A stretch of DNA of 6,475 nucleotides from Gammaproteobacteria bacterium (GCA_011052165.1 DRJN01000030.1:1-6475), one strand, 5' to 3'. Positions 1 through 6,079 are shown, numbered from the stretch's first letter. The notes: generated by a model not told the origin, from the letters alone. Translations and numbers: made by a program.

Positions 1-456
1 ACTGAATTTTTTGAGGGTCAGGCCAAAGTCGAAGGAGACTATATTATCCAGCGGCTCCCAGTAGAGCGTAAGATCGGTCTGGTTCAGATTAAGTACACTG
101 GTGACACTCGTGCTGGCAGTATAGGTTTTGTTATTAAAGGTAAAAGTCTGGCTGATCTGGCCGCTGCCGCTGTTTTCGAGTTTGGTGCTCATGAGACGGA
201 TATTGGGCAACAGGGGGAGGGGGTTTTCGAAGTTGATATAGAAGTAGCCCTGGGTTTGTGTCGCCAGATGTAAATCGGAATCGAGATCAATGGACACGCT
301 GCTGCTGCCACTGTTGTAACGAAAATTTCCGCTGGGATCATGTTTCCAGCCGCCGCCGCCAATTTGCAGACCGATAAGATCAGCCTGGGCAGTAAAAGAG
401 GCGACAGAAAGTGAAAGCCCTGCAAACAGCGCGATGGATAAATGGTGTCGTTTCAT
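1..456 (-). CDS. TIGR04219-type outer-membrane beta-barrel protein, partial (C-terminus off the left edge)
   Basis: An open frame of 152 codons runs from ATG at 454-456 to the window edge without a stop. It begins with a clear signal peptide: a basic MKRHH start, a hydrophobic stretch, then an AQA site predicting cleavage after residue 25. The mature start DLIGLQIGGGGWKHDPSG, followed by PLPLLPNIRL at about residues 81-90 and a region reading WEPLDNIVSFDFGL, resembles the TIGR04219 family of outer-membrane proteins (short aspartate-led start, glycine-rich first strand, 'PLLPN' turn, 'LDN.VS.D.GL' strand). The family is usually roughly 240 residues, so the last third or so should lie left of the window. 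A Shine-Dalgarno-like AAGGGA sits at 465-470, eight bases before the ATG. The function of the family is not known; an integral outer-membrane location is inferred from the signal peptide and alternating strands. Confidence 0.82.
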   Translation of the reverse strand, partial: MKRHHLSIALFAGLSLSVASFTAQADLIGLQIGGGGWKHDPSGNFRYNSGSSSVSIDLDSDLHLATQTQGYFYINFENPLPLLPNIRLMSTKLENSGSGQISQTFTFNNKTYTASTSVTSVLNLNQTDLTLYWEPLDNIVSFDFGLTLKKFS

Positions 457-534
457 GGGTTTGTTCCCTTGTTTAACAGTAATGTCAGATTGTTGTCTTT
501 ATCGGCCAGCCGGGGCTGAATTTTAGTGTAGGGT

Positions 535-555
535 AAAAAAAAGCCGGAAACCAGC
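535..555 (-). terminator. Probable intrinsic terminator after the retropepsin gene
   Basis: Read on the minus strand, GCTGG (551-555), a TTT loop and CCGGC (543-547) form a five-pair stem with one G-T pair. Eight T residues follow directly (535-542). It lies about 40 bases beyond the stop of the retropepsin-like gene and upstream of the outer-membrane protein gene, where a terminator would separate the two transcripts. The stem is short, so termination may be partial. Confidence 0.5.
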
Positions 556-594
556 AACTATTCGCTGAGATGCGGACGGGTTGTTTTATTCTGC

Positions 595-1110
595 TCAATA
601 TTGACGCAACGTCAAGGTATCGCCTCGCTGGCTGAAGTCGAGCTGCTTGAGAAAACTCATACCCAGCAGCACTTCGTCATTATTCATGTCCGGGTTGATG
701 GAGGCGCGCACATCGCGTACCTTGATGCTCCCCAGGCGAACCTGATTGAGTACCGTGGTATACGCGGTCACGGGTCCTTTGGCGGTTTGGTAAAGCCGTT
801 TTCGTCCGCGTTGCAGTCCCAGTTGGTCGGCAAGCCGGGCGGGTACGGCAACATCGGTGGCACCCGTGTCGAGCATAAAGGTGACCGGCTCGCCATTGAT
901 CCGGCCGCTGGCTACATAATGACCATATCTATTGCGTTTCAGTCTAACGACAGCATTGCCAGTGCCTTGCTGTGCGAGCAGTTCCTGGTTGGGATTGTTC
1001 TGACGTTTGAGGATATGGCTGAAAGTCATGATCAACAAGGCCACCAGCAGCACCCACATGCCGATGATCATATATTTAGCCATGCGTCTTTGTTCGTCTT
1101 CAGGGGACAT
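595..1110 (-). CDS. Membrane-anchored retropepsin-like aspartic protease (TIGR02281-type, clan AA)
   Basis: The product has 171 residues: a short polar N-terminus, one transmembrane helix at about residues 13-30, a linker, then a single retropepsin-like domain. The catalytic motif is visible as FMLDTGATDVAVP, with the active-site aspartate at residue 81. The family's C-terminal VLLGMSFLKQLDF segment is at about 147-159. A protein with only one DTG motif must dimerise to form an active site, as viral retropepsins do. By family precedent the N-in helix would put the catalytic domain in the periplasm; the substrate is unknown. The gene starts 19 bases after the stop of the nitrilase-family gene on the same strand, so the two are probably co-transcribed. 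No strong ribosome binding site precedes ATG 1110. A start at Met10 (1083) is possible but would shorten the cytoplasmic leader; ATG 1110 better matches usual family length. Confidence 0.9.
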   Translation of the reverse strand: MSPEDEQRRMAKYMIIGMWVLLVALLIMTFSHILKRQNNPNQELLAQQGTGNAVVRLKRNRYGHYVASGRINGEPVTFMLDTGATDVAVPARLADQLGLQRGRKRLYQTAKGPVTAYTTVLNQVRLGSIKVRDVRASINPDMNNDEVLLGMSFLKQLDFSQRGDTLTLRQY

Positions 1111-1129
1111 TCTGTGTGCGGGTGCCTGG

Positions 1130-2065
1130 TTAGTGTTGGTGAGTTTCGGTTTGATCGCGATAGCGCAGGCTCAGGTCGGAATAGGCATCAATGCGCCGAT
1201 CCCGCAGATAGGGCCAGAGGCGGCGGACGGCTTCGCTGTGAGTCAGATCAAGTTCAACAAGACTGATCGCGCTATCGTCTATCGGCGCCTCGGCCAGTAT
1301 TTCGCCCTGTGGCCCTGCGACAAAACTGCTGCCCCAGAATCGAATCCGCCCTTTGCCGTCATCGGCTGTTTCGACTCCGCAACGATTGCAGGCGGCAACG
1401 GGAATGCCGTTGGCAATGGCGTGGGCCTGCTGAATGGTGCGCCAGGCTGAACGTTGACGTTGCTGCTCGGCGGCATGGTCCTCTTCGTCCCAGCCAATAG
1501 CGCTGGGGTAGAGCAGTATATCGGCGCCGGCAAGAGTCATCAGACGGGCGGCCTCGGGGAACCACTGATCCCAGCAAACCAGCACGCCCAGGTGCCCAAG
1601 CGAGGTTTTAATCGGGGTAAAGGCCGTATTCGTTCCTGCTTTGTCACGGTGATCACCGGGGGTGAAATAGAATTTCTCGTAATAGCCGGGATCATCCGGT
1701 ATATGCATTTTGCGATAAATGCCGGCAATGGAACCGTCGCGTTCCAGTACCACGGCAGTATCATGATAAAGTCCGGTAGCGCGTTTTTCAAATAAAGATG
1801 TGACAATAACAATGTCCAACTCGCGTGCGAGGCTGGCAAACCGGTTACTGGTGGGGCCGGGAATGGTTTCCGCCAGATCAAAATATGAAGTTTGTTCCTG
1901 TTGGCAGAAATAAGGTGAGGTATGCAGTTCCTGTAGCAGGATCAACTGCGCGCCTTTTGCGGCGGCTTCGCGGATGCCATCGAGACTGCGATCCAGATTT
2001 TGCTGGTAATTCCGGTTGCAGGCATGCTGAACCAGGGCAAGGGAAAGTGATTTTTTGCACGTCAT
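1130..2065 (-). CDS. aguB: N-carbamoylputrescine amidase-like carbon-nitrogen hydrolase
   Basis: Nitrilase-superfamily enzyme of 311 residues expected to hydrolyse N-carbamoylputrescine to putrescine, CO2 and ammonia, the last step of the agmatine deiminase route, in the cytoplasm. The Glu-Lys-Cys catalytic triad is visible, numbered from ATG 2065: Glu46 in LILLQELHTSPYFCQ, Lys119 in IYRKMHIPDDPGYYEKF, and Cys164 in VLVCWDQWFPEAARL. The LQELH, KMHIPDDPG, CWDQW and DRRIDAY segments match AguB-type enzymes better than other nitrilase branches. An extra stretch of about eight residues, DKAGTNTA, lies between the PGD and FTPI segments, where remembered relatives are shorter. ATG 2065 is preferred over an in-frame TTG at 2101: the TTG lies beside a dispersed repeat and would add a tail absent from relatives. 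Neither start has a good ribosome binding site. The usual partner aguA is not in the window, so the substrate assignment rests on similarity alone. Confidence 0.87.
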   Translation of the reverse strand: MTCKKSLSLALVQHACNRNYQQNLDRSLDGIREAAAKGAQLILLQELHTSPYFCQQEQTSYFDLAETIPGPTSNRFASLARELDIVIVTSLFEKRATGLYHDTAVVLERDGSIAGIYRKMHIPDDPGYYEKFYFTPGDHRDKAGTNTAFTPIKTSLGHLGVLVCWDQWFPEAARLMTLAGADILLYPSAIGWDEEDHAAEQQRQRSAWRTIQQAHAIANGIPVAACNRCGVETADDGKGRIRFWGSSFVAGPQGEILAEAPIDDSAISLVELDLTHSEAVRRLWPYLRDRRIDAYSDLSLRYRDQTETHQH

Positions 2066-2102
2066 ATCGAACAATTTCAGGAGCACGCAACACAGAGTCA
2101 AC

Positions 2103-2191
2103 GATGGGTTTTACTTTGTTCTACCCATCCTACGTGAGCTAAAGAGTAGGATGGGTAGAACAAGGTGCGAAGTCCAGAGGGGAAACCCATC
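2103..2191. repeat. REP-doublet (REPIN-like) inverted repeat of the 'GTAGGATGGGT...ACCCATC' type
   Basis: Two head-to-head units form a large hairpin. The inner arms are a perfect 18-base inverted repeat, TTGTTCTACCCATCCTAC at 2116-2133 and its complement at 2146-2163, around a 12-base loop. The outer arms GATGGGTTT (2103-2111) and AAACCCATC (2183-2191) also pair. Each unit additionally has its own stem: GATGGGT/ACCCATC at 2103-2109 and 2123-2129, and GATGGGT/ACCCATC at 2150-2156 and 2185-2191. That bipartite architecture is typical of REP doublets mobilised by RAYT transposases. The core resembles a dispersed repeat I recognise from many proteobacterial genomes, though copy number cannot be shown from one window. 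It lies in the probable 5' leader of the aguB-like gene. Confidence 0.8.
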
Positions 2192-2203
2192 AGCCGTTCT
2201 GGA

Positions 2204-2232
2204 ATTATAACGTATTGCTTTGGCCTGGGTCT
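2204..2232 (-). promoter_or_regulatory. Candidate promoter for the aguB-like/retropepsin unit
   Basis: A perfect TATAAT -10 reads on the minus strand at 2204-2209. The best -35 is weak, around 2227-2233 (CAGACC at 18-base spacing). A second minus-strand TATAAT lies at 2234-2239, with no good -35 either. If the first is used, the transcript leader would run through the inverted repeat at 2103-2191 before reaching ATG 2065. Confidence 0.35.
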
Positions 2233-2247
2233 GATTATATTTATACT
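2220..2247 (+). promoter_or_regulatory. Candidate promoter for the lipoprotein gene
   Basis: TTGGCC at 2220-2225 and TATACT at 2242-2247 are separated by 16 bases, a fair sigma-70 match (4/6 and 5/6). The start codon at 2297 would leave a leader of about 40 bases. A strong Shine-Dalgarno AGGAGG sits at 2280-2285, 11 bases before the ATG, with a second AAGG at 2289-2292. The minus-strand candidate overlaps this stretch, so the two directions could interfere. Confidence 0.4.
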
Positions 2248-2296
2248 GCACAGAAGCATGGCGAATTGGGTGGGATAACAGGAGGAAGAAGGAATA

Positions 2297-2689
2297 ATGA
2301 ACGATTTTAGATTAGTGTGGGTACTGGGATTTTTTCTACTGCTGGGGAGTTGTGCCGGTAATAGTGAAAAATCGAGCAGTTTTGAAAAGACCATGCGCAC
2401 CTATGAACAGGTTATTCGCTGGGGTGATCTGGAAAAAACAAATGATTTTCTCAAGGAGCCGGCTAAATTTTCTGCTGCCCGGCATGAAAAACTAAAAAAG
2501 ATCCAGGTCATAGGCTATCGTGTGCTAAGCCGAACCATGACCAGAAAAGGCATGGAACAGGTGGTGGAAATCAAGTACACGAAAGATGCCAGTGTGGTTG
2601 TGCGGACGATTACCGATGTACAGGAGTGGAACTATGATGAAGATGCGGAACGCTGGTATTTGGCATCAAAGGTTCCTGACTTCAAATAG
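2297..2689 (+). CDS. Small putative lipoprotein of unknown function
   Basis: The product has 130 residues. The N-terminus is a lipoprotein signal: a hydrophobic stretch at residues 6-17 ends in LLGSC, with Cys19 as the predicted lipidated residue. The mature protein would be about 112 residues, attached to the inner or outer membrane; residue +2 is alanine, which does not suggest retention in the inner membrane. The mature part has a helical start (FEKTMRTYEQVIRWGDLEK) followed by strand-rich segments (QVVEIKYTKD, VVVRTITDVQEWNYDED) and ends in RWYLASKVPDFK. This order of helix then curved sheet, with a tryptophan-rich end, recalls NTF2-like or SnoaL-like small lipoproteins; that fold is inference. 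I recall unnamed gammaproteobacterial proteins with the same C-terminal 'W.L.S..PDF' pattern but no assigned function. The AGGAGG upstream supports the start. It is divergent from the aguB-like gene and convergent with the glucoamylase gene, 21 bases apart. Confidence 0.85.
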   Translation: MNDFRLVWVLGFFLLLGSCAGNSEKSSSFEKTMRTYEQVIRWGDLEKTNDFLKEPAKFSAARHEKLKKIQVIGYRVLSRTMTRKGMEQVVEIKYTKDASVVVRTITDVQEWNYDEDAERWYLASKVPDFK

Positions 2690-2710
2690 TAAAATTTACC
2701 CGGATCCGGC

Positions 2711-5089
2711 TCAGAAGCGTAACGTTTCCACCACTTCGATTCGGTAAGGAGGCGCGGTTCCTTCACCGATCTCTGGTGGTTCGATAGTGAAATAGAATGT
2801 TTCGCCGACCGTGAGAGTCTCTGCCGGAAGTGTTAGCGTATGCAGGCCAAGACCCCCTGCTGTCGTATCCCGTCCGGAATGCGCCGATTGGCCATCCTGC
2901 CAGAAACAGATGGTCGCAGCCTGTGGTAAACAGATGCAGAGGGCCTCGCCGGCCTGAATCGTATCAATCCGCGCCCGTGGGAACCATACCGCAAGTTCAG
3001 ACTTCCGCTGTTTTCCGCTGTAGCGGCGCCAGACAGCCTCAGGCCGATCCAGGGGGCGGCCACTGGCGCGCGAATGCGCCAGTTTGATAAATTCTGCGTG
3101 CGCCCAGACCAGCGGCATCGCCGATCCGGTTGCCTTACCGGGGTAGAGACGTTGGGCGGGAACCGGGTCGCTGTCCCAGACCTGTTCCGGGAGCATGCCT
3201 CCGCGTCCCGCCATGGCGGCCATGGCTTCGAGATAGGGCAGGGGATCCCGGCCGGCGAGTAATTCATAGTGGCCGCGTTCCCCTGTCAGTAACGGCCAGG
3301 GACGACCCAAACCGGTGCCATCAAAGGCCGATCCATCCCGGTGTTCACCATAGCCGTCACCATTATAGCGATACCAGGCGGGTCCATTGGGCGTCTCGGC
3401 CTTGAGCAGCGCATCGACTACTTTAACGGTGTCCCTTATCAGCGGATCATCGGCGCGGCGCAAGCCGAAGCGTACCAGTTGCAAAAAGTCCGTGCTGATT
3501 TGCTCTTCGGCCGTGAGTCCGGGATCCCGCAGGCGGTTTTTGATCGGCAATTTTTCGCTTAGCGCTTCTTCGTCCATGATGGCTTTGGGCGGCATGGTCC
3601 GAATATAGTAACCGGCAACCTGATGGCGTTGGGCCAGCGCGGTATTGCGCACGACGGTCCATGATTCGATACGGCTGTTCCAGAAATCCGCGATAGCCAG
3701 CGCCATATCCCGATCCTGCGCTTCGAGAAAGTCGGCACCGCTGACCAGCGCCGCAATGCATACCGCCAGGGTAAAGGTATTGACGCCAGTGTTTTCTTCC
3801 CACCGGTCCTGATCGGTGGAGGGGCCATTGCGGATAATAAAAGACAGCGCCTGAGAGATCATATGCTGCACGTCAATGCTGTCAAGCGCCCCTCGCTCAC
3901 GCAACGCCGCTGCCAGTAATACCGGAAAGGCAGCCTCGTCGAGTTGCAGACCCTGCCAGTAGGGCCTGCCCCCCAGCCACTGATTCTGATACCAGTGGCC
4001 GTCACTGTGCTGACTGGCGATGAGATAACGCAGGATTTCACGCGCCTTATCATCCGCTCCCAGTACGAGCAGCGCACCGGCACTCTCGACCAGATCACGC
4101 GGCCATACCAGATGATAGCCACCCCGTTCGTTGCGCGTGTTGCCCCAGGGGATGCTGAGACTGGCAACCATGGCGCCGATAAATATTTGATCCTGATGGG
4201 TCCGCAACACCATCGCCGAGATCATGAGTTCGTCATGCAGGTGTTCGGGCAAATTTAGCTCGAACATGCAGCGTCCATTGCAGGCCGAGTGCCAGTTGTG
4301 CCAGTCAAGGATCTGTTGCTGCCAGGGGCTGTCAAACTGTCGCGGTAATGCCGACAGGGCCAGGGTAGCGGCCGATTCCTTACTGCTGGCAAAGCCTAGC
4401 GCCAGTACGGCATAGCGGGGCAGGCGTCCGCTCAGGGCAACATTGCCGGGACCAGCCTGTGTGTAACGCCAACGCATGGCGCCGTTTTGATTAAAATCCT
4501 GCCAACCGTCACTGCGGCCGATAAAACCGGCGCTCGCTTCTCTCCAGGCGTCACGCTGGCGGGCGTCCACGGCGGCCAGCGCCAGCCCGAACGGACCCTG
4601 TTGCGCCCACAGCATACGACGGCCCCGGTAGGACGCCACGGCAGCAAAGTTGTCATACCCGGTACCGCCCAGGTGGGGGGCCAGTAAAACGTAGGGTCGC
4701 AGTTTTTTATCCCCCTCAAGCCGGCATTCAATCAAGACCACATCGCGTTGTGGATCCGGCGTAATACGCAGCGTCAGAGTAAAACGCGAGTGGCTGTGAA
4801 CGACGGTATACGCGGGTATGCCGGGTTCCGGCTGGCTGAGTGTATAGTTGTCCAGTCGTTTTACCTCGATCCAGAAACCCTCTCCATCGGCGATGATAAA
4901 ACCGAGGTCACGGATTTGCGGCAGGTCGACACGGGGATAAAAAACTTCGTTAATAATCCCGCGACCGAGAGTAAACCATAGCCGGGAAGGACCCAGTGCG
5001 CAGCCGACAGTATTTTTCCGGCCACCGCTCCAGGTCGGTGCGAGACCCGGGCTGCCAGGGGCATTATTGCTATTTTCCTGTGATGTCAT
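2711..5089 (-). CDS. Glycoside hydrolase family 15 glucoamylase (glucan 1,4-alpha-glucosidase)
   Basis: The product has 792 residues and should release glucose from the non-reducing ends of alpha-glucans by inversion. No signal peptide or transmembrane segment is seen, so it probably acts in the cytoplasm on glycogen or maltodextrins. The order matches bacterial glucoamylase/glucodextranase: an N-terminal beta-sandwich (about residues 15-270, including NEVFYPRVDLPQIRDLGFI), the (alpha/alpha)6 catalytic domain (about 285-675), then a short beta-rich tail (about 695-792). Catalytic residues expected from the family are present: the general acid is probably Glu431 in QDRWEENTG and the general base Glu635 in MLPEQVWD. 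The substrate-site segment HLVWPRDLVES (326-336) and GRPWPLLTGERGHYEL (595-610) are also intact. ATG 5089 is the only reasonable start: an in-frame stop lies at 5108-5110 and no other start codon is between. The only Shine-Dalgarno-like AGGA (5106-5109) is 16 bases away, so translation may be weak. No other glycogen or starch gene is in the window. Confidence 0.93.
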   Translation of the reverse strand: MTSQENSNNAPGSPGLAPTWSGGRKNTVGCALGPSRLWFTLGRGIINEVFYPRVDLPQIRDLGFIIADGEGFWIEVKRLDNYTLSQPEPGIPAYTVVHSHSRFTLTLRITPDPQRDVVLIECRLEGDKKLRPYVLLAPHLGGTGYDNFAAVASYRGRRMLWAQQGPFGLALAAVDARQRDAWREASAGFIGRSDGWQDFNQNGAMRWRYTQAGPGNVALSGRLPRYAVLALGFASSKESAATLALSALPRQFDSPWQQQILDWHNWHSACNGRCMFELNLPEHLHDELMISAMVLRTHQDQIFIGAMVASLSIPWGNTRNERGGYHLVWPRDLVESAGALLVLGADDKAREILRYLIASQHSDGHWYQNQWLGGRPYWQGLQLDEAAFPVLLAAALRERGALDSIDVQHMISQALSFIIRNGPSTDQDRWEENTGVNTFTLAVCIAALVSGADFLEAQDRDMALAIADFWNSRIESWTVVRNTALAQRHQVAGYYIRTMPPKAIMDEEALSEKLPIKNRLRDPGLTAEEQISTDFLQLVRFGLRRADDPLIRDTVKVVDALLKAETPNGPAWYRYNGDGYGEHRDGSAFDGTGLGRPWPLLTGERGHYELLAGRDPLPYLEAMAAMAGRGGMLPEQVWDSDPVPAQRLYPGKATGSAMPLVWAHAEFIKLAHSRASGRPLDRPEAVWRRYSGKQRKSELAVWFPRARIDTIQAGEALCICLPQAATICFWQDGQSAHSGRDTTAGGLGLHTLTLPAETLTVGETFYFTIEPPEIGEGTAPPYRIEVVETLRF

Positions 5090-5331
5090 AGTGTTATTGA
5101 ATTTTTCCTAAATAGCCGTTCCAAATACCCGTTCACTTTAGAAATTATCGTTCGTCCTGAGCCTGTCGAAGGAAGCCTGTCGAAGAACTCACCACGAACG
5201 GTTCGATCCTTCGACACAGCGCTCCCGAGTGAAGTTGTAAGGATGATAATCAGACCATGCTCTGGCAGCGGAGGTTCATTATAATATGATGCCAGGGATT
5301 TATGCGGAATATGTGGGTACGACTGTTCGCT
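5090..5331. other. Intergenic stretch between the glucoamylase gene and the toxin remnant
   Basis: No intact gene is seen in these 240 bases. The stretch contains the inverted repeat at 5149-5216 and the leader of the glucoamylase gene. A GATAAT -10-like box is on the minus strand at 5144-5149, but its nearest -35 match (TCGACA, 5164-5169) is only 14 bases away, so it is not called as a promoter. Minus-strand translation beyond 5332 (for example the fragment YPHIPHKSLA) weakly recalls the middle of DUF3368 proteins, which suggests that eroded toxin sequence may continue to about 5290. Confidence 0.5.
5149..5216. repeat. Dispersed inverted repeat of the 'CCTTCGACAGGCTCAGGACGAACG' type
   Basis: CGTTCGT (5149-5155) pairs with ACGAACG (5194-5200), and TGTCGAAGGA (5164-5173) pairs with TCCTTCGACA (5207-5216). 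The 12-base unit AGCCTGTCGAAG occurs twice in direct orientation at 5160-5171 and 5174-5185, so the element looks like a standard copy with an internal tandem duplication. The consensus is one I recognise as an intergenic repeat found in many unrelated proteobacteria; no transposase is associated with it here. It sits 60 bases upstream of the glucoamylase start codon. Confidence 0.75.
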
Positions 5332-5471
5332 TCAGAGCGTATGCTCACAATAGTGCGGAGCGGTCAGATCATGCGATCCCCGTTGCTGGATCTCGGTAGC
5401 GACAGGTCAAGGTGACGACTGCGGGAAAGAAAGATCAGCGGTGAGGCGTTGATAATGGCTGTGTCAGCCAC
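5332..5471 (-). pseudogene. Remnant of a DUF3368 PIN-domain toxin gene
   Basis: A GTG at 5469-5471 overlaps the UPF0175 stop (GTGGCTGA). Translation gives VADTAIINASPLIFLSRSRHLDL, the characteristic N-terminus of DUF3368 PIN-domain proteins: an acidic residue in the first strand, then 'SPLI.L.R...LDLL'. After about 23 codons the frame goes to unrelated sequence and stops at 5364-5366. In a second frame, from 5400 down to a TGA at 5332-5334, the translation reads ATEIQQRGSHDLTAPHYCEHT, which resembles the family's next conserved block ('.EI..RG..D.TA.A'). From family memory about 15 residues between these blocks are missing, so an internal deletion plus frame change is the simplest reading. 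The C-terminal two thirds of a normal protein of about 160 residues, with the remaining PIN acidic residues, is absent. The toxin cannot be functional. Identification is by remembered family pattern. Confidence 0.68.
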
Positions 5472-5714
5472 GGGCGAGTTCGTCGTCTAAATCCTCAAAG
5501 TCCACCTGAAACGAGTCCTTGCCCATTTTGGCAAGTGCCAGCAGAAAGTCGGTGCGATCCATCCCGGCTATTTTAGCGGCCCACTCTTGAGAGATTCGCC
5601 CTTGTTGATACTACGGGCAGCTGCGGCCAGGCGCAGTTCGTCGCCGAGTTCCTCGGGACCACAGTGGAGTACGGAATAGACCGTCTCGGGCAGTTCAAGA
5701 TTAATGTGTGTCAT
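5464..5714 (-). pseudogene. UPF0175-family antitoxin-like gene with a frameshift
   Basis: ATG at 5712-5714 overlaps the regulator's stop (ATGA). The first 34 codons give a UPF0175-type start (MTHINLELPETVYSVL, then PEELGDELRLAAAAR). That frame then ends at a premature TAG after about 48 codons. From 5610 downward, another frame continues the family pattern exactly: YQQGRISQEWAAKIAGMDR, then TDFLLALAKMGKDSFQVD and a stop at 5464-5466. The join falls at 5611-5612, where two bases (AG) replace what should be the conserved Trp codon of the 'LAAA..WY..G.ISQE.AA..AG' motif; a one-base deletion explains this. With the base restored the product would be about 83 residues, normal for the family. UPF0175 proteins are thought to be antitoxins or DNA-binding partners of DUF3368 PIN toxins, which fits the next gene. 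A sequencing or assembly error cannot be excluded for this single lesion. Confidence 0.82.
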
Positions 5715-6079
5715 GGGTTTACTCTCTTGTCTCTAGTTCTGCACAACCGCTTGTTCCAGCGTCGGCTCTCGTACTTGATAATCATGCCCTCGATCAGTTC
5801 CTTGATGACATCGCGTTCCTTGGGATCTAGCCGGGAAACAGCCTCGAACTGCAATTTAAGGTCATCGTCCGGTCCGCGTTCGTCTTTATCGAACACCAGG
5901 GTATCGGAACTGACGCTGAGCGCGATGGCCAATTTACGGATGACACCCAGCGTAGGCTGAGAATCTCCGCCTTCATAGCGGCGAATCTGCGCCACATGCA
6001 CCTCGGCCAGTTCAGCCAGGGCCTGTTGAGTCAGTCCTTTTGTTTTGCGCAAGGTCGAGAGACGATCTGAAAAGTCCAT
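5711..6079 (-). CDS. XRE-family helix-turn-helix transcriptional regulator
   Basis: From ATG 6079 the product has 122 residues. The N-terminal half is a Cro/C1-type DNA-binding domain: MDFSDRLSTLRKTKGLTQQA leads into helix 2 (TQQALAEL, about 17-24) and a recognition helix near HVAQIRRYE (about 28-36), then QPTLGVIRKLAIALSVSSDTL. The C-terminal half (DDDLKLQFEAVSRLDPKERD, then IKELIEGMIIKYESRRW) is an amphipathic helical region, likely for dimerisation. The frame stays open to 6250, but ATG codons at 6106 and 6127 give non-family N-termini, and one at 6250 lies upstream of the predicted promoter. ATG 6079 matches the usual 'MDF..RL..LRK..GLTQQ' family start, although no strong ribosome binding site precedes it. 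The stop overlaps the UPF0175 start by ATGA, so it is the first gene of the operon and probably an autorepressor; that role is inferred. Confidence 0.88.
   Translation of the reverse strand: MDFSDRLSTLRKTKGLTQQALAELAEVHVAQIRRYEGGDSQPTLGVIRKLAIALSVSSDTLVFDKDERGPDDDLKLQFEAVSRLDPKERDVIKELIEGMIIKYESRRWNKRLCRTRDKRVNP

Noticed and set aside
189..425. A 78-codon minus-strand open frame overlapping the outer-membrane protein
   Set aside because: The frame starting at ATG 456 has a signal peptide and family motifs; this one is its out-of-frame shadow.
507..518. CAGCCGGGGCTG palindrome as a plus-strand terminator
   Set aside because: The loop would be only two bases, no gene ends there on the plus strand, and only four T residues follow.
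601..1266. A 221-codon plus-strand open frame opposite the retropepsin-like gene
   Set aside because: It is antisense to a gene with a clear catalytic motif and transmembrane segment, and its translation shows no recognisable family pattern.
2066..2101. A longer AguB-like protein starting at TTG 2101
   Set aside because: The extra 12 residues do not match relatives, lie beside a dispersed repeat and have no ribosome binding site.
2689..2709. Adjacent small palindromes GTAAAATTTAC (2689-2699) and CCGGATCCGG (2700-2709) as a bidirectional terminator
   Set aside because: The stems are too short with no usable loops, and there is no proper T-tract; no terminator could be supported between the convergent genes.
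4432..4731. Several alternate-frame open stretches on both strands inside the glucoamylase gene
   Set aside because: The 792-codon frame with intact catalytic motifs accounts for the whole region; the others are shadows of its GC-rich codons.
5149..5216. Repeated TGTCGAAG units as a CRISPR array
   Set aside because: Only two short direct copies are present, three bases apart, within a known type of palindromic repeat; there are no spacers and no cas genes.
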